Shown here one piece after another: positions 18,123 through 27,063 of a stretch of DNA of 64,000 nt. A program made the position numbers and the translations under genes. Numbering within the stretch: position 1 is the stretch's first letter; every line of letters starts with the position of its first letter. Source of the DNA: an uncultured Rhodanobacteraceae bacterium (GTDB lineage: Bacteria; Pseudomonadota; Gammaproteobacteria; Xanthomonadales; SZUA-5); assembly GCA_937928755.1 (NCBI GenBank), contig CALEZI010000176.1, forward strand, positions 1 to 64,000. The letters are read 5' to 3'. The notes beneath the pieces were generated by a model. That model worked only from the letters and a program-made list of their open reading frames with translations, made no database searches and had not been told where the DNA came from.

Positions 18123-20198
18123 ATGCATGGCGAATCCCTGTTTCTGCAAAGTCTGGCAGTAGTCCTGTGTGTCGCGGCCGCGACCACGGTGCTGTGCCAG
18201 CGAGTACGACTTCCGGTCGTACTCGGCTACCTGCTCGCGGGCGTATTGATCGGCCCACACGCGCCGACACTACTGGTCGCCGATCCTTCGATCATCGCCA
18301 CGTTGTCGGAACTCGGCGTGATTCTGCTGATGTTCTACATCGGCATGGAGTTGTCGCTGCGCAAACTCGCCGAAGTCGGGCCACGTGGGTTCGCCGTCGT
18401 TCTGGTCGAAATGGGGCTGATGCTGATTCTCGGCTATCTGGCCGGTCGCCTCGCCGGCTTCAACCCGGTCGAATGTGCGTTCCTTGCGGCGATGCTGTCG
18501 ATCTCGTCGACCACCATCATCGCGCGCACATTCGAAGAACAAAAGGTCAGCACGCGCCTGCGCGAGCAGGTGTTCGGCACGCTGGTGATCGAGGACATCT
18601 TTGCGATCCTGCTGATCGCGCTGCTGACCACGCTGGCAACCACGCGCAGCCTGGATTTCGCCGGACTGGCCGCCGCAGCGGGTCGCCTCGGCATCTTCCT
18701 GACCGTGCTGATGTTGGTCGGACTGCTGGTCGTGCCGCGCCTGATTCGCTTCGTCGTCGCACTTAAGCGTCCGGAAACCACGCTGGTAACGTCGGTTGGC
18801 GTGTGTTTCGCGGCGGCGCTGGCCGCACAGCAATACCAGTACTCGGTGGCGCTCGGCGCTTTCCTGGCCGGCTGCCTCGTCGCTGAATCCGGCGAAGGAA
18901 AGCGCATTGCTGCGCAGGTCCGGCCACTCCGCGACATGTTCACCGCGGTGTTCTTCGTGTCCATCGGATTGTCCATCGATCCCGCTCTGTTGCTGGCCCA
19001 GAGCGGCTGGATCCTGCTGTTCTCCCTGCTGGTCGTGGTCGGCAAGTTCGTTGGGGTCACCATTGGCTTTTTTGCCACCGGCAGTGCCGTGCGCACCTCT
19101 GCGCAGGCCGGCCTGGCGATGGGCCAGATCGGCGAGTTCTCATTCATCATCGCCGGGCTCGGCGTCACCCTGGGCGCGGTCGACTCGGCACTTTTCCCGA
19201 TCGCCGTCGGTGTGTCCTGCGTGACTACGCTGTTGACGCCGTTCGCGGTCAGACATTCCGGTCGTTTTGGCGAGTGGATCGATGGTCGCCTGCCACGTGC
19301 ACTGCAGACTTTCGTCGCCCTCTACGGAACCTGGATCGAACAACTCGGCCGCGCCCGCGAACGTGGCACACTGGGCGTTCGCGTGGGCCGGTTGATCCGA
19401 TTGATCGTCCTCGACGCCGCGCTGCTGGTCGCTGTCCTGATCGCCGCCAGTGCCGGCGCCGAAGAAGTCGCGGCATTCCTCAACAAGCGCCTGCCTTTCG
19501 CAGCCGAAGCCGTGCGCGGCCTGGTCGCCTTCGGCTTCGTGATCCTTGCGGTGCCGATGGCGCTTGGTCTGTTCCGCTTGATCCGCGCGCTCGGCCGTGC
19601 GCTTGCCCTGGCCGCCCTGCCCGCCGCCGGAGAGGGCCTGGTAGACTTTGCCCAGGCCCCGCGACGGGCATTCGTGGTAGCGCTGCAGCTTGGACTGATG
19701 GTGCTGGTCGCTCTGCCTTGTCTGGCGCTGCTGCAACCTTTCCTGCCTGGCGTGAAAGGCGCCGCGCCGCTGCTGCTGATGCTGCTACTGCTGGTGGCCG
19801 GCTACGCATTCTGGCGCAGCGCAACGCAGTTGCAGGGCCACGTGCGCGCCGGCGCTCAGGCGCTGGTCGCCGCGGTGGCCATTCCCGGCGCCACTGAAGA
19901 TGAGCAATCCCAGGCGCTCGATCAAATGGAGCAACTGCTGCCCGGCCTGGGCGAACTGACTGCCATTTCGCTCGAACCCGGTAATCGCTGGATTGGGCGC
20001 ACGCTCGGCGAAATCAACCTGCGCGCCGTCACCGCGGCCACCGTGCTGGCAATTCGTCGCGATGGTGAGTCCGTGTTGACACCGGATGGCAAGGAGTCAA
20101 TGGCGACCCACGATGTGCTGATCGTTGCCGGGACCTACGATGCGCTGGACAACGCCCGCGCCCATTTGCAGGCGCGGGCGTCCCGAATTCAGGCGTAA
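18123..20198 (+). CDS. CPA2-family cation:proton antiporter with TrkA-C domain
   Basis: 691 residues. The N-terminal 390 residues form the sodium/proton exchanger fold of the KefB/YbaL group (YLLAGVLIGPHAP, LGVILLMFYIGMELSLRKL, SISSTTIIARTFEEQ, VFFVSIGLSIDP, MGQIGEFSFIIAGLG). Residues 410-580 add about four further hydrophobic segments. The C-terminus (about 605-690) looks like an RCK_C/TrkA-C ligand domain (LTAISLEPGNRWIGRTLGEI). No NAD-binding RCK_N (GxGxxG) is present, unlike KefB/KefC. The role is potassium or sodium efflux at the inner membrane. Its last 10 bases overlap the convergent small gene. Confidence 0.87.
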   Translation: MHGESLFLQSLAVVLCVAAATTVLCQRVRLPVVLGYLLAGVLIGPHAPTLLVADPSIIATLSELGVILLMFYIGMELSLRKLAEVGPRGFAVVLVEMGLMLILGYLAGRLAGFNPVECAFLAAMLSISSTTIIARTFEEQKVSTRLREQVFGTLVIEDIFAILLIALLTTLATTRSLDFAGLAAAAGRLGIFLTVLMLVGLLVVPRLIRFVVALKRPETTLVTSVGVCFAAALAAQQYQYSVALGAFLAGCLVAESGEGKRIAAQVRPLRDMFTAVFFVSIGLSIDPALLLAQSGWILLFSLLVVVGKFVGVTIGFFATGSAVRTSAQAGLAMGQIGEFSFIIAGLGVTLGAVDSALFPIAVGVSCVTTLLTPFAVRHSGRFGEWIDGRLPRALQTFVALYGTWIEQLGRARERGTLGVRVGRLIRLIVLDAALLVAVLIAASAGAEEVAAFLNKRLPFAAEAVRGLVAFGFVILAVPMALGLFRLIRALGRALALAALPAAGEGLVDFAQAPRRAFVVALQLGLMVLVALPCLALLQPFLPGVKGAAPLLLMLLLLVAGYAFWRSATQLQGHVRAGAQALVAAVAIPGATEDEQSQALDQMEQLLPGLGELTAISLEPGNRWIGRTLGEINLRAVTAATVLAIRRDGESVLTPDGKESMATHDVLIVAGTYDALDNARAHLQARASRIQA

Positions 20199-20407
20199 TA
20201 GCGCCGCGGCGGGTCGTAGAGCGCGGCGTCGAGGATCGACCACAAGTGAATGATCCAGCCCAGCCACACCAGCCACAGAATCGCCGCGAGCACGAATTGC
20301 ACGATGGCGATCAACAATCGACCCTGGAGCAACTGGCCAAGCCCGGCGATGAAAAAGCTCGCCAGAGCGGCGATCACATTGCCAGCGGAGCCCTGTCCTG
20401 CGCTCAT
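20189..20407 (-). CDS. Small membrane protein of unknown function
   Basis: 72 residues with two hydrophobic stretches (VIAALASFFIAGLGQLLQG, then LLIAIVQFVLAAILWLVWLG), resembling TM2/YqaE-like small membrane proteins. The GLGQLLQGR turn between helices is typical. The C-terminal DPPRRYYA is cytosolic or periplasmic. It is convergent with, and overlaps, the antiporter gene by 10 bases. There is no functional assignment. Confidence 0.6.
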   Translation of the reverse strand: MSAGQGSAGNVIAALASFFIAGLGQLLQGRLLIAIVQFVLAAILWLVWLGWIIHLWSILDAALYDPPRRYYA

Positions 20408-20569
20408 TCGTTTCTCCTGAAGATTCCGCCGGCGCCATGTGTCCGGCTTCCACAGAGGTTACGCAAGAACCACGCCAATCTTCCCGAGTACGACATTCGG
20501 AGCAGAGCAAGGCGTCAGCACGGACCGACTGACAAAGAGACCGCAAGGCACGGCGAAATCCGCCAGGTC

Positions 20570-21181
20570 TTAGCGGGGTTCGCCCAATGATTGCGGCTCA
20601 GAGGCGATAATCCGGGCCAGACGCTCTTCCGTAAGCACCCGCGACAGTTCATCGAGCTCGGCATGTCGACGACCGATCAGTTCGATCAGCGCATCGAGAA
20701 AACGGCGAAACAGACCCTGCGAATCGCTGCTCGGCTTGATGTTCAGACGATTGCGAAAGGCCTGTCCCAACGCATGCACAAAAGCTTCGGCACCGTCATG
20801 GGTTACTGCGGGCGGGTGCGCCCTGCTGCCGATTGCCGCAAGCCGGGTACCCAGGCGTTCCAGCGCCTCGCCGCTGTCCTTGGCCAGGCGCCCCAGATCG
20901 ACGGCATCATCGGCATTCAAGGTACCCGTCGCGGCCAGTTGCCGCGCGCGCTCCGGCAAGGCGTAGATCAGCTCGCACATATCCGACACGCGCGCCAGAA
21001 TTTGCTCCAGTTCGGTCAACCGGGCAACATCACCGCCGTTGTCCTGCCAAGCTCGCGCGACACCGCCATAGACGTCGAGCGCGAGTTCCACATCCTCGGT
21101 CAGGTGCCAGGCGCCACTGTCGTCGCGCCCGAGCGCGGCAAACAGACGCTCACGTTGTTGCGGACTGAAAGCGAATGCCAT
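20570..21181 (-). CDS. Hypothetical protein, helical
   Basis: 203 residues, not recognised. It lacks a signal peptide and membrane segments. Composition is rich in Ala, Leu, Arg and Glu with predicted long helices (LTELEQILARVSDMCELIYALPERARQL and RRFLDALIELIGRRHAELDEL), so a helical-bundle or coiled-coil protein is likely. It is divergent from pilU with about 230 bases between starts. Codon usage and GC look like the neighbours, which supports a real gene. Confidence 0.55.
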   Translation of the reverse strand: MAFAFSPQQRERLFAALGRDDSGAWHLTEDVELALDVYGGVARAWQDNGGDVARLTELEQILARVSDMCELIYALPERARQLAATGTLNADDAVDLGRLAKDSGEALERLGTRLAAIGSRAHPPAVTHDGAEAFVHALGQAFRNRLNIKPSSDSQGLFRRFLDALIELIGRRHAELDELSRVLTEERLARIIASEPQSLGEPR

Positions 21182-21370
21182 TGGCCACCTCCATCAGCAC
21201 GCGCATGTCGGCGCTGGGTTCCCGAGATGGGCGGATGGTAAGGCATTTCACCCAGGCAGCCACGATCCAGATCAAGTTGGGGAACATGTTTTCTGCGTAT
21301 TGATGACCTGTAATCAGAGGGCTGCATGGCAAGAGGAAGGGTTGCGCTTTCTGCTTTTCGGGCGACCCAG

Positions 21371-21400
21371 GAAACTGCAATCGAGGAAACTGCAATCGAG
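21371..21400. repeat. 15-bp tandem duplication upstream of pilU
   Basis: GAAACTGCAATCGAG occurs twice in direct succession, ending 13 bases before the pilU start. It lies in the presumed leader and could be a replication slip or affect translation. Confidence 0.85.
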
Positions 21401-21413
21401 GGGGCAGTTGACC

Positions 21414-22517
21414 ATGAAGGAGCTCAGCGGATTCATGCAACTGATGGCGCGGCAGAAGGCGTCCGACTGCTTCTTCAGCGCCGGCGCCCCGCCGTCGATC
21501 AAGATTGAAGGCAACACGGTGCAGATTGGCGACGTTGCGCTCGACGCGGAGCAGGTGCGCGCAATGGCCTATTCGGTCCTCAGCGAAGCGCAGCAAAAGG
21601 AATTCGAGGCGACGCTGGAGATGAACCTTGCCGTGGCGCTGCCCGACGTCGGTCGTTTTCGCGTCAACGTTTACCGTCAGCGCGGGGACGTCGCCATCGC
21701 CGTGCGCTACATCACCACGGAGATACCCTCGCTCGAGCAGCTCAACCTGCCGCAAAAGCTCAAGGAACTGATCATGCTGCCGCGCGGCCTGGTGCTGGTC
21801 GTGGGCAGCACCGGATCGGGCAAGTCGACCACTCTGGCGTCGATGATCGACTACCGCAACCAGAATCGCACCGGACACATCCTGACCATCGAGGAGCCGA
21901 TCGAATACCTGCATCGGCACCGTCGGTCGATCGTCGATCAACGCGAAATCGGACTCGACACGCTGTCGTACGAAAATGCCCTGAAGAACGCCATGCGCGA
22001 AGCGCCGGACGTCATCCTGATCGGCGAAATTCGCGACCGCGAGACCATGAAACACGCCATCGCCTACGCCGAAACCGGCCACCTTTGCCTGTCGACACTG
22101 CACGCCAACAACGCCAATCAGACCCTCGACCGGATCATCAACTTTTTCCCGGACAGTGCCAGGCACCAGGTGCTGATCGATCTTTCGCTCAATCTGCAGG
22201 CCGTGGTGTCGATGCGCCTGGTGCGCGGCGTCGATGGCAAACGACTGCCGGCAGTCGAGTTGTTGCTGCGCACCACCTACATCGCCGACCTGATCGAAAA
22301 AGGCGAGATCGAGCTGATCAAGGACGCCATGAAGCAGGGCATCGATCTTGGCATGCTGACCTTCGACGAATCGCTTTTCCGCTTGTACAGCGCGGGCCGC
22401 ATCAGCCTGGACGAAGCGCTCGACAACGCCGACTCGCGCACCGATCTGGCGCTGCGCATCCGCCTCAACCAGCCGGCCGCCGAAGATGGCGGGATGCGCA
22501 TCGAGGACATGACCTGA
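21414..22517 (+). CDS. pilU: Type IV pilus retraction ATPase PilU
   Basis: 367 residues. A PilT-type secretion ATPase assisting pilus retraction at the inner-membrane motor. I chose ATG 21414 (MKELSGFMQLMARQKASD) because homology begins there. Walker A GSTGSGKST, Asp box, Walker B DVILIGEIRDRET and His box STLHANNANQT are all present. The C-terminus (GMLTFDESLFRLYSAGRISL, then DEALDNADS) is typical of PilU rather than PilT, which ends with an AIRNLI motif. In most relatives pilT is immediately upstream; here no pilT is adjacent, so it must be elsewhere or absent. Confidence 0.9.
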   Translation: MKELSGFMQLMARQKASDCFFSAGAPPSIKIEGNTVQIGDVALDAEQVRAMAYSVLSEAQQKEFEATLEMNLAVALPDVGRFRVNVYRQRGDVAIAVRYITTEIPSLEQLNLPQKLKELIMLPRGLVLVVGSTGSGKSTTLASMIDYRNQNRTGHILTIEEPIEYLHRHRRSIVDQREIGLDTLSYENALKNAMREAPDVILIGEIRDRETMKHAIAYAETGHLCLSTLHANNANQTLDRIINFFPDSARHQVLIDLSLNLQAVVSMRLVRGVDGKRLPAVELLLRTTYIADLIEKGEIELIKDAMKQGIDLGMLTFDESLFRLYSAGRISLDEALDNADSRTDLALRIRLNQPAAEDGGMRIEDMT

Positions 22518-22575
22518 CCGCAACTGACGCCGAAACGTGCGCTGGCGCGCGTCCGCCGGAGGCTCGACGCTCGTT

Positions 22576-23070
22576 TCAGTCGGCTTCAAAGCCGTCCCGA
22601 AACAAACCCTCCGGTCGATCGAGTACACCACCCCAGAAGCCACCGACGATGCTGTAGCCGCCGCCACTGGCCGGGTGGAGCGGATCGGCATCGGGCTGCG
22701 AGAGCGTCCCCTGCATCGCGAAACTGCCACCGCTGGAGCGCCCGCCGCCGCCATCGAGGGTAAACGCCAGCAGATGATAGTCGCCGGGACTGGACGTGAC
22801 AGCCGCGACGGGGAGCTGTGCCGCAACCGGATTTGCCAGCATCGTCGACACCATGACCGCCGCGCAAAGGGCAAGGTGGACCGTGCGCAGCGATGCCGAT
22901 CGACCCAACCATCGGGCCAGGACGCGAGCACCGCAGCATGCCGCGATCGGCCCGAGCAACCGCTGCTTCGAACTGCTCGGCAGGCCGATCTTGCCCAGCG
23001 GAGCAACGCGTTGCTCGCTGCACCCCGCTTCCGCCGTTGTCTGCGGGTGATTCAGTCCGCTCCCGCTCAT
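22576..23070 (-). CDS. Secreted protein with DGFE-type C-terminus
   Basis: 164 residues as read from ATG 23070, which overlaps the upstream stop (ATGA), implying translational coupling. A hydrophobic signal-like segment LALCAAVMVSTMLANPVAAQ lies unusually deep at about 66-85, so a later non-ATG start is possible. The mature part has Gly-rich repeats (DGGGGRSSGGSFAMQGTLSQ, GGGYSIVGGFWGG) and ends FRDGFEAD. Similar DGFE endings recur on exported proteins of this bacterial group, suggesting a sorting tag (inference). Function unknown. Confidence 0.6.
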   Translation of the reverse strand: MSGSGLNHPQTTAEAGCSEQRVAPLGKIGLPSSSKQRLLGPIAACCGARVLARWLGRSASLRTVHLALCAAVMVSTMLANPVAAQLPVAAVTSSPGDYHLLAFTLDGGGGRSSGGSFAMQGTLSQPDADPLHPASGGGYSIVGGFWGGVLDRPEGLFRDGFEAD

Positions 23071-24989
23071 TGGCAGTTCCCGCTGCCACAGACGAACAAG
23101 CCCAGGTTGCCATCATCCCCGCGGCCGTGGGCGATCAGCGGTCGGCCATCGCTGCGCAAGCCGATGGCACTGTAAAACCCCGGATTGCCGATGCTGTCCA
23201 GACCCACCGCCGCGCCACTGCTGCAGCCGCTGTCGGCGCAATCGAACAGCCCCACCTGCGGATTGGTCACCTGGCGGTAGCTGATCAGTGCACGGCCGTT
23301 GGCACGCAGGGCGATCGACGTAAACGCGCCGACGCTGATTTCGGGCAAGTCGAGCAACTGGCGAACAACGCCGCTGCTGCAATTGACGTCGCTGCAATCG
23401 TACGCAGCCAAGCCGAACCGGTTTGCCGACGGACGCACAGCATAGGAAATCAGCGCACGACCATCGGCGCGCAAGACAATTGACGGGAACTGACCCGCCG
23501 GGTCGTTGAGCGTGCCGTCCAGCGAAATGGAGTTGCCGCTACTGCATTCGACATTGTCGCAACGGTACAGACGCAGTTCGCCGGGGGTGATATTGGAGTA
23601 GGCGATCAGCGCGCGACCGTCGGACCGCACGGCGAGCGCCGAGTTTGCACCGCTGTTGCCGGAACTGTCGAGCACGACGCTGACACCGCTGCTGCACTGG
23701 GGATTGGCGCAGTTGTAGAGCTTGAGACCGAGGACGTTCTGATCTCGATAGCTGATCAGCGGACGCCCATCCGGACGCAGAGCCAGTCTGGGTTCACGCC
23801 CGACAGCACCGGTCGCGTCCAACGCGCTGCCGATGCCAAAGGCACAAGCGGCGTCGGCGCAGTCATAGAGACGCAGGTCGTCGGCGATGGGATCATGGTG
23901 AGCGATCAGCGGACGCCCATCGACTCGCAGGACGATCGACGGCGCGCTGCCGCCGGGCTCGAGGTTGCGCACCGTTCCGGTCGAGCAGGACGGGTTTTCG
24001 CAGCGGTACAACGCCAGTTGCGTGCCGCCATTGCGGAATGCAACCAGCGCGCGATCATTGGCGGTAACCGCAAGCGCGACTCCCAATTGCGCTTGCGCAC
24101 CGGATGCGGTCAACGCGCGCAGGCGATTGATGTCGATGGCCAGAGGCTCGCAGACGACGCTGCCGTCGACATTGATCGCCCGCAGGTACTCGCCCTCGTT
24201 GCAGCCGGCGGCGATTCTGGCCTGTACCTGGGTCACGTCGATCTGCGTCAGGCCGACGCCGCCGGGCGTCAATCCGACCGTCGCAATGCCGTTGTTGAAA
24301 CTGCTGCTGATTCCTGGCCCGGGGGTGATCGCGGCGACATTCTGCTGGCAGGCGACCGTGCCGTTGGCGTTGATCTGGCGCAGCGAGGTGTTGTTGCCGC
24401 AGAAGCTGCTCACCCGCGCCTGGATCTGGTCGGTATCCACTGCGAGCGTGCCGCTGCCGGTGATCATTCCGCCCGACAATCCACTGCCGGCGGTGATCGA
24501 CACCACCCCGCTGTCGTCAACGCCATCGGCGAATCCTTGCGGAATGCCGGTCAAGCCCGACCATGGAGCACTGGCGGCGCTTGCGGACAGATCGGCCACC
24601 TTGGCACGCAAGGCTTCGGGTGCGGGTCGAATCAACTGGCGCGGCGAAAGTATCGTGTATTCACCGGCAGCGGCGCCCGGTCGCACACGCAGTTCCAGGT
24701 GACGCTGCTGGCCGCTGAAGGTCGCGCTGCCGAAGTCCAGCTCGACGCTGAACACGCCGGAGTCCACCGGGATGTCGTCCAGATCCGGCGCACACGCCAG
24801 TGGCGATGGATCGACAGCGGTTTCGAACAGGCAGAACTGGAAATCGTACAACCCGTTCGCCAGTCCGCCTGCGTCACGCAGTTGTCCTTGCCAGGTAAAG
24901 GCGCTGCCGAGCGGCGCAGCTGCGAGTTGGCCGCCCAGCATCAGAACCAGCGTTAACCATGCCCAGCGGGGGCGAGTGCCAGATCTCAT
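23067..24989 (-). CDS. Secreted protein with seven Cys-paired propeller repeats
   Basis: 640 residues from ATG 24989; the frame extends upstream but homology-like content starts with the signal peptide (WLTLVLMLGGQLAAAPLG). After it, FTWQGQLRDAGGLANGLYDF resembles the N-terminal module of large bacterial surface proteins. Residues 170-310 contain fibre-like beta repeats (GSGLSGGMITGSGTLAVDTD). From about 315 there are seven repeats of roughly 45-50 residues: (S/P)xxLRxDGRxLIxYxx...LxLYxCxxxxCSSG. Each has a C-x4-C pair, and seven units fit a closed beta-propeller. Probably a cell-surface binding protein; ligand unknown. Confidence 0.7.
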   Translation of the reverse strand: MRSGTRPRWAWLTLVLMLGGQLAAAPLGSAFTWQGQLRDAGGLANGLYDFQFCLFETAVDPSPLACAPDLDDIPVDSGVFSVELDFGSATFSGQQRHLELRVRPGAAAGEYTILSPRQLIRPAPEALRAKVADLSASAASAPWSGLTGIPQGFADGVDDSGVVSITAGSGLSGGMITGSGTLAVDTDQIQARVSSFCGNNTSLRQINANGTVACQQNVAAITPGPGISSSFNNGIATVGLTPGGVGLTQIDVTQVQARIAAGCNEGEYLRAINVDGSVVCEPLAIDINRLRALTASGAQAQLGVALAVTANDRALVAFRNGGTQLALYRCENPSCSTGTVRNLEPGGSAPSIVLRVDGRPLIAHHDPIADDLRLYDCADAACAFGIGSALDATGAVGREPRLALRPDGRPLISYRDQNVLGLKLYNCANPQCSSGVSVVLDSSGNSGANSALAVRSDGRALIAYSNITPGELRLYRCDNVECSSGNSISLDGTLNDPAGQFPSIVLRADGRALISYAVRPSANRFGLAAYDCSDVNCSSGVVRQLLDLPEISVGAFTSIALRANGRALISYRQVTNPQVGLFDCADSGCSSGAAVGLDSIGNPGFYSAIGLRSDGRPLIAHGRGDDGNLGLFVCGSGNCQ

Positions 24990-25002
24990 CGAAGTCCTGC
25001 TC

Positions 25003-25407
25003 CTACAGCGCGCAGCCAAAGGTCTGCAGCGACTGCCGCGAGGTCTCGCGAGCCTGATTGCAGGCCTGCGGCAAGGCATCACGAGTAGTCTTGTTCGCCG
25101 CCAGGTCCTTCCATGCCTGTTTCCATTGCGCGAGCCCGGCCTGCATCGGATCGCGCGCCTGGGCCGGGACCGAGTCGACCAGACATTGTTCGTAGGCGGC
25201 CAGGAACTGGTCGCATTCGGCGACGCCGGTGGGGCCTTCGACGGCGGCACTGTCGACCGACGCGGGCGTCGTTGGGGTCGCTTCGGTCGCGGTGTCCGTA
25301 GCCGCAGCAGGCGTGCCGGGTTGGGCACTGGTGGGCGGTTCGGACGACGAACAAGCGCTCAGCGCAAGGGTCAAGGCGAGGGCAAGCGAAATGCGGGACA
25401 GGGGCAT
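25003..25407 (-). CDS. Putative lipoprotein
   Basis: 134 residues. Signal peptide with lipobox LALALTLALSAC, lipidated Cys at about 19, then a Ser/Thr/Pro/Ala-rich linker (residues 20-60) and a small domain with three or four cysteines (ECDQFLAAYEQCLVDSVP, LPQACNQARE, TFGCAL) likely joined by disulfides. The pattern EC..FL..YEQC resembles small periplasmic lipoproteins of unknown role. It is encoded 13 bases upstream of the propeller gene and on the same strand, so probably in the same operon. Confidence 0.7.
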   Translation of the reverse strand: MPLSRISLALALTLALSACSSSEPPTSAQPGTPAAATDTATEATPTTPASVDSAAVEGPTGVAECDQFLAAYEQCLVDSVPAQARDPMQAGLAQWKQAWKDLAANKTTRDALPQACNQARETSRQSLQTFGCAL

Positions 25408-25656
25408 CGAGATTCTCCGTTAGGCGCGGCAACAAGAGCGAACACGCTCGTCGGACAATCAAAACGACCACCTTGGAAAAAACGCACGACATGAATGACG
25501 CCTGCAGCAAGCGACCGTCAGCTGTTACTCGGCGCTGCAGCGCACGAGCGCACCAACGCACGGCGATGGGCACGCCTGCTCCGCTGCTGTCGACAACGCG
25601 ACGTTCGATGCTTCAACCCTGGCGCAAACGCATTCGCACCTGAGGCGGCCAGGGGA

Positions 25657-26541
25657 TCACCTGGACGGCCAGCGCAGCGCGCCATCGATGATCGTGTGGG
25701 TGCGCCCGCCGACCCACACCTGTTGGGCGGATGCGTCGAACTCGATATCGATCACCGCGTCGTGTCCGATCTCGCGACCCTGGCTGACGCGATAGCCACG
25801 GGCCAGCAAGCCGCCGGGTTCAGATTGCGCGATGTAGGCTCCAATGAGGCCATTGGCGGCACCCGATGCCGGGTCTTCGATGATCCCGACGCCGGCCGGG
25901 AATGCGCGCACGACCAACTGGTAATCCGCGCTTTCGCTGCGGGCAAAAACGCACAATCCCATGCTGTCGCTGGCCTGGGCCAGTTCGGCGATGCGTGCGT
26001 GGTCAGGGTGCCAGTCGCGCAGGATCTGCTCGCTGGCGAGTTCCGCCATCCACCAGCGCCGCCCTCCTTCCACCAACGCCGGAGACAACTGCCCGGGTGC
26101 AACCCCGTCCAGCACCGCTTCGAGCCGAAGCTGAGCCTCGCCACCCCGGACCATGATCCGCGCGGATGGCGCTTGCACAAACAAGCTTCGACGATCGCCT
26201 TCGCCGCTGCACTTGATCGGCAATAGTCCCGCCTTGCATTCCTGCACAAGTCCATCGACGCCCAGTGTCACCAGACCCGCCTCGATCGCAGCATGCGCAC
26301 TGCCTATGGTCGGGTGACCGGCGAATGCAATCTCGCGCGAGGGCGTGAAGATCCGCACGCGGTAGCTGGCCGACGGGTCGGTTGCCGGCAGCACGAAAGT
26401 GGTCTCCACCAGGTCAGTCCATGCAGCAAACTCCTGCATCGCCGAATCCGACCAGTGCCCGGCCCCGATCACGACGCCAAGCGGATTGCCGCCACCGGGG
26501 TGCTCGGCGAACACATCCAGTTGCAGATAGCGCTCAGACAT
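25657..26541 (-). CDS. PhzF-family isomerase/epimerase-like protein
   Basis: 294 residues, the usual length for the PhzF family (duplicated DAP-epimerase-like fold). Catalytic Glu is in WTDLVETTFVL; VFAEHPGGGNPLGVV at the N-terminus and IIEDPASGAANGLIGAYI near the C-terminus are family signatures. Members include phenazine biosynthesis isomerase PhzF, but most, like this one with no phenazine genes nearby, act on unknown substrates. It stands alone, about 250 bases upstream of the lipoprotein gene. Confidence 0.88.
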   Translation of the reverse strand: MSERYLQLDVFAEHPGGGNPLGVVIGAGHWSDSAMQEFAAWTDLVETTFVLPATDPSASYRVRIFTPSREIAFAGHPTIGSAHAAIEAGLVTLGVDGLVQECKAGLLPIKCSGEGDRRSLFVQAPSARIMVRGGEAQLRLEAVLDGVAPGQLSPALVEGGRRWWMAELASEQILRDWHPDHARIAELAQASDSMGLCVFARSESADYQLVVRAFPAGVGIIEDPASGAANGLIGAYIAQSEPGGLLARGYRVSQGREIGHDAVIDIEFDASAQQVWVGGRTHTIIDGALRWPSR

Positions 26542-26727
26542 CTCGACTCCGACTGGTGTTGGTCTTCGCCGTCATCATGCCCGATTTCCCGGGCCCGGCC
26601 TGACCTCGGGCGATGACGGGCAGATTTCGTGATCCGCAACCTGCTCACCGCGATCCGCAATCCGAAAAGGCGCAGCGCAGACTTGACAGGCACTCGGGCA
26701 CGAATCTATTCTGTTCAGCTCAGTCGT

Positions 26728-26803
<76 letters not shown>

Positions 26804-26812
26804 AATTTCCAA

Positions 26813-26888
26813 GTCCCCATCGTCTAGAGGCCTAGGACACCGCCCTTTCACGGCAGTAACCGGGGTTCGAATCCCCGTGGGGACGCCA
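26813..26888 (+). tRNA. tRNA-Glu (anticodon TTC)
   Basis: 76 bases with CCA encoded. GTCCCCA pairs with the 3' acceptor TGGGGAC. The anticodon loop CTTTCAC gives TTC. The T arm GGGGTTCGAATCCCC is perfect. It is co-transcribed with tRNA-Ala and followed by a terminator. Confidence 0.96.
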
Positions 26889-26905
26889 TATAAAACAAGC
26901 ACTTA

Positions 26906-26934
26906 GGGCTGCCGCAAGGCGGCCCTTTTCTTTT
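26906..26934 (+). terminator. Rho-independent terminator of the tRNA pair
   Basis: Stem GGGCTGCC/GGCGGCCC with one G-T pair and a GCAA tetraloop, followed by TTTTCTTTT. It starts 18 bases after tRNA-Glu. Confidence 0.92.
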
Positions 26935-27063
26935 GTGGGTAACAAGTGGGCAATATCCGCTGTCGACAGCAGCGCAGCGCGGACGCCTTTCGCATATGCA
27001 ACAAGCGCTTGGGCCATCCGAAGGGGTGACCCTTCTTTGCGGGGCTTCATGCGGTTCGACCAG

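Noticed and set aside
22576..25407. Phage tail fibre locus
   Set aside because: Fibre-like repeats are present, but the gene has a signal peptide and no tail assembly genes are near.
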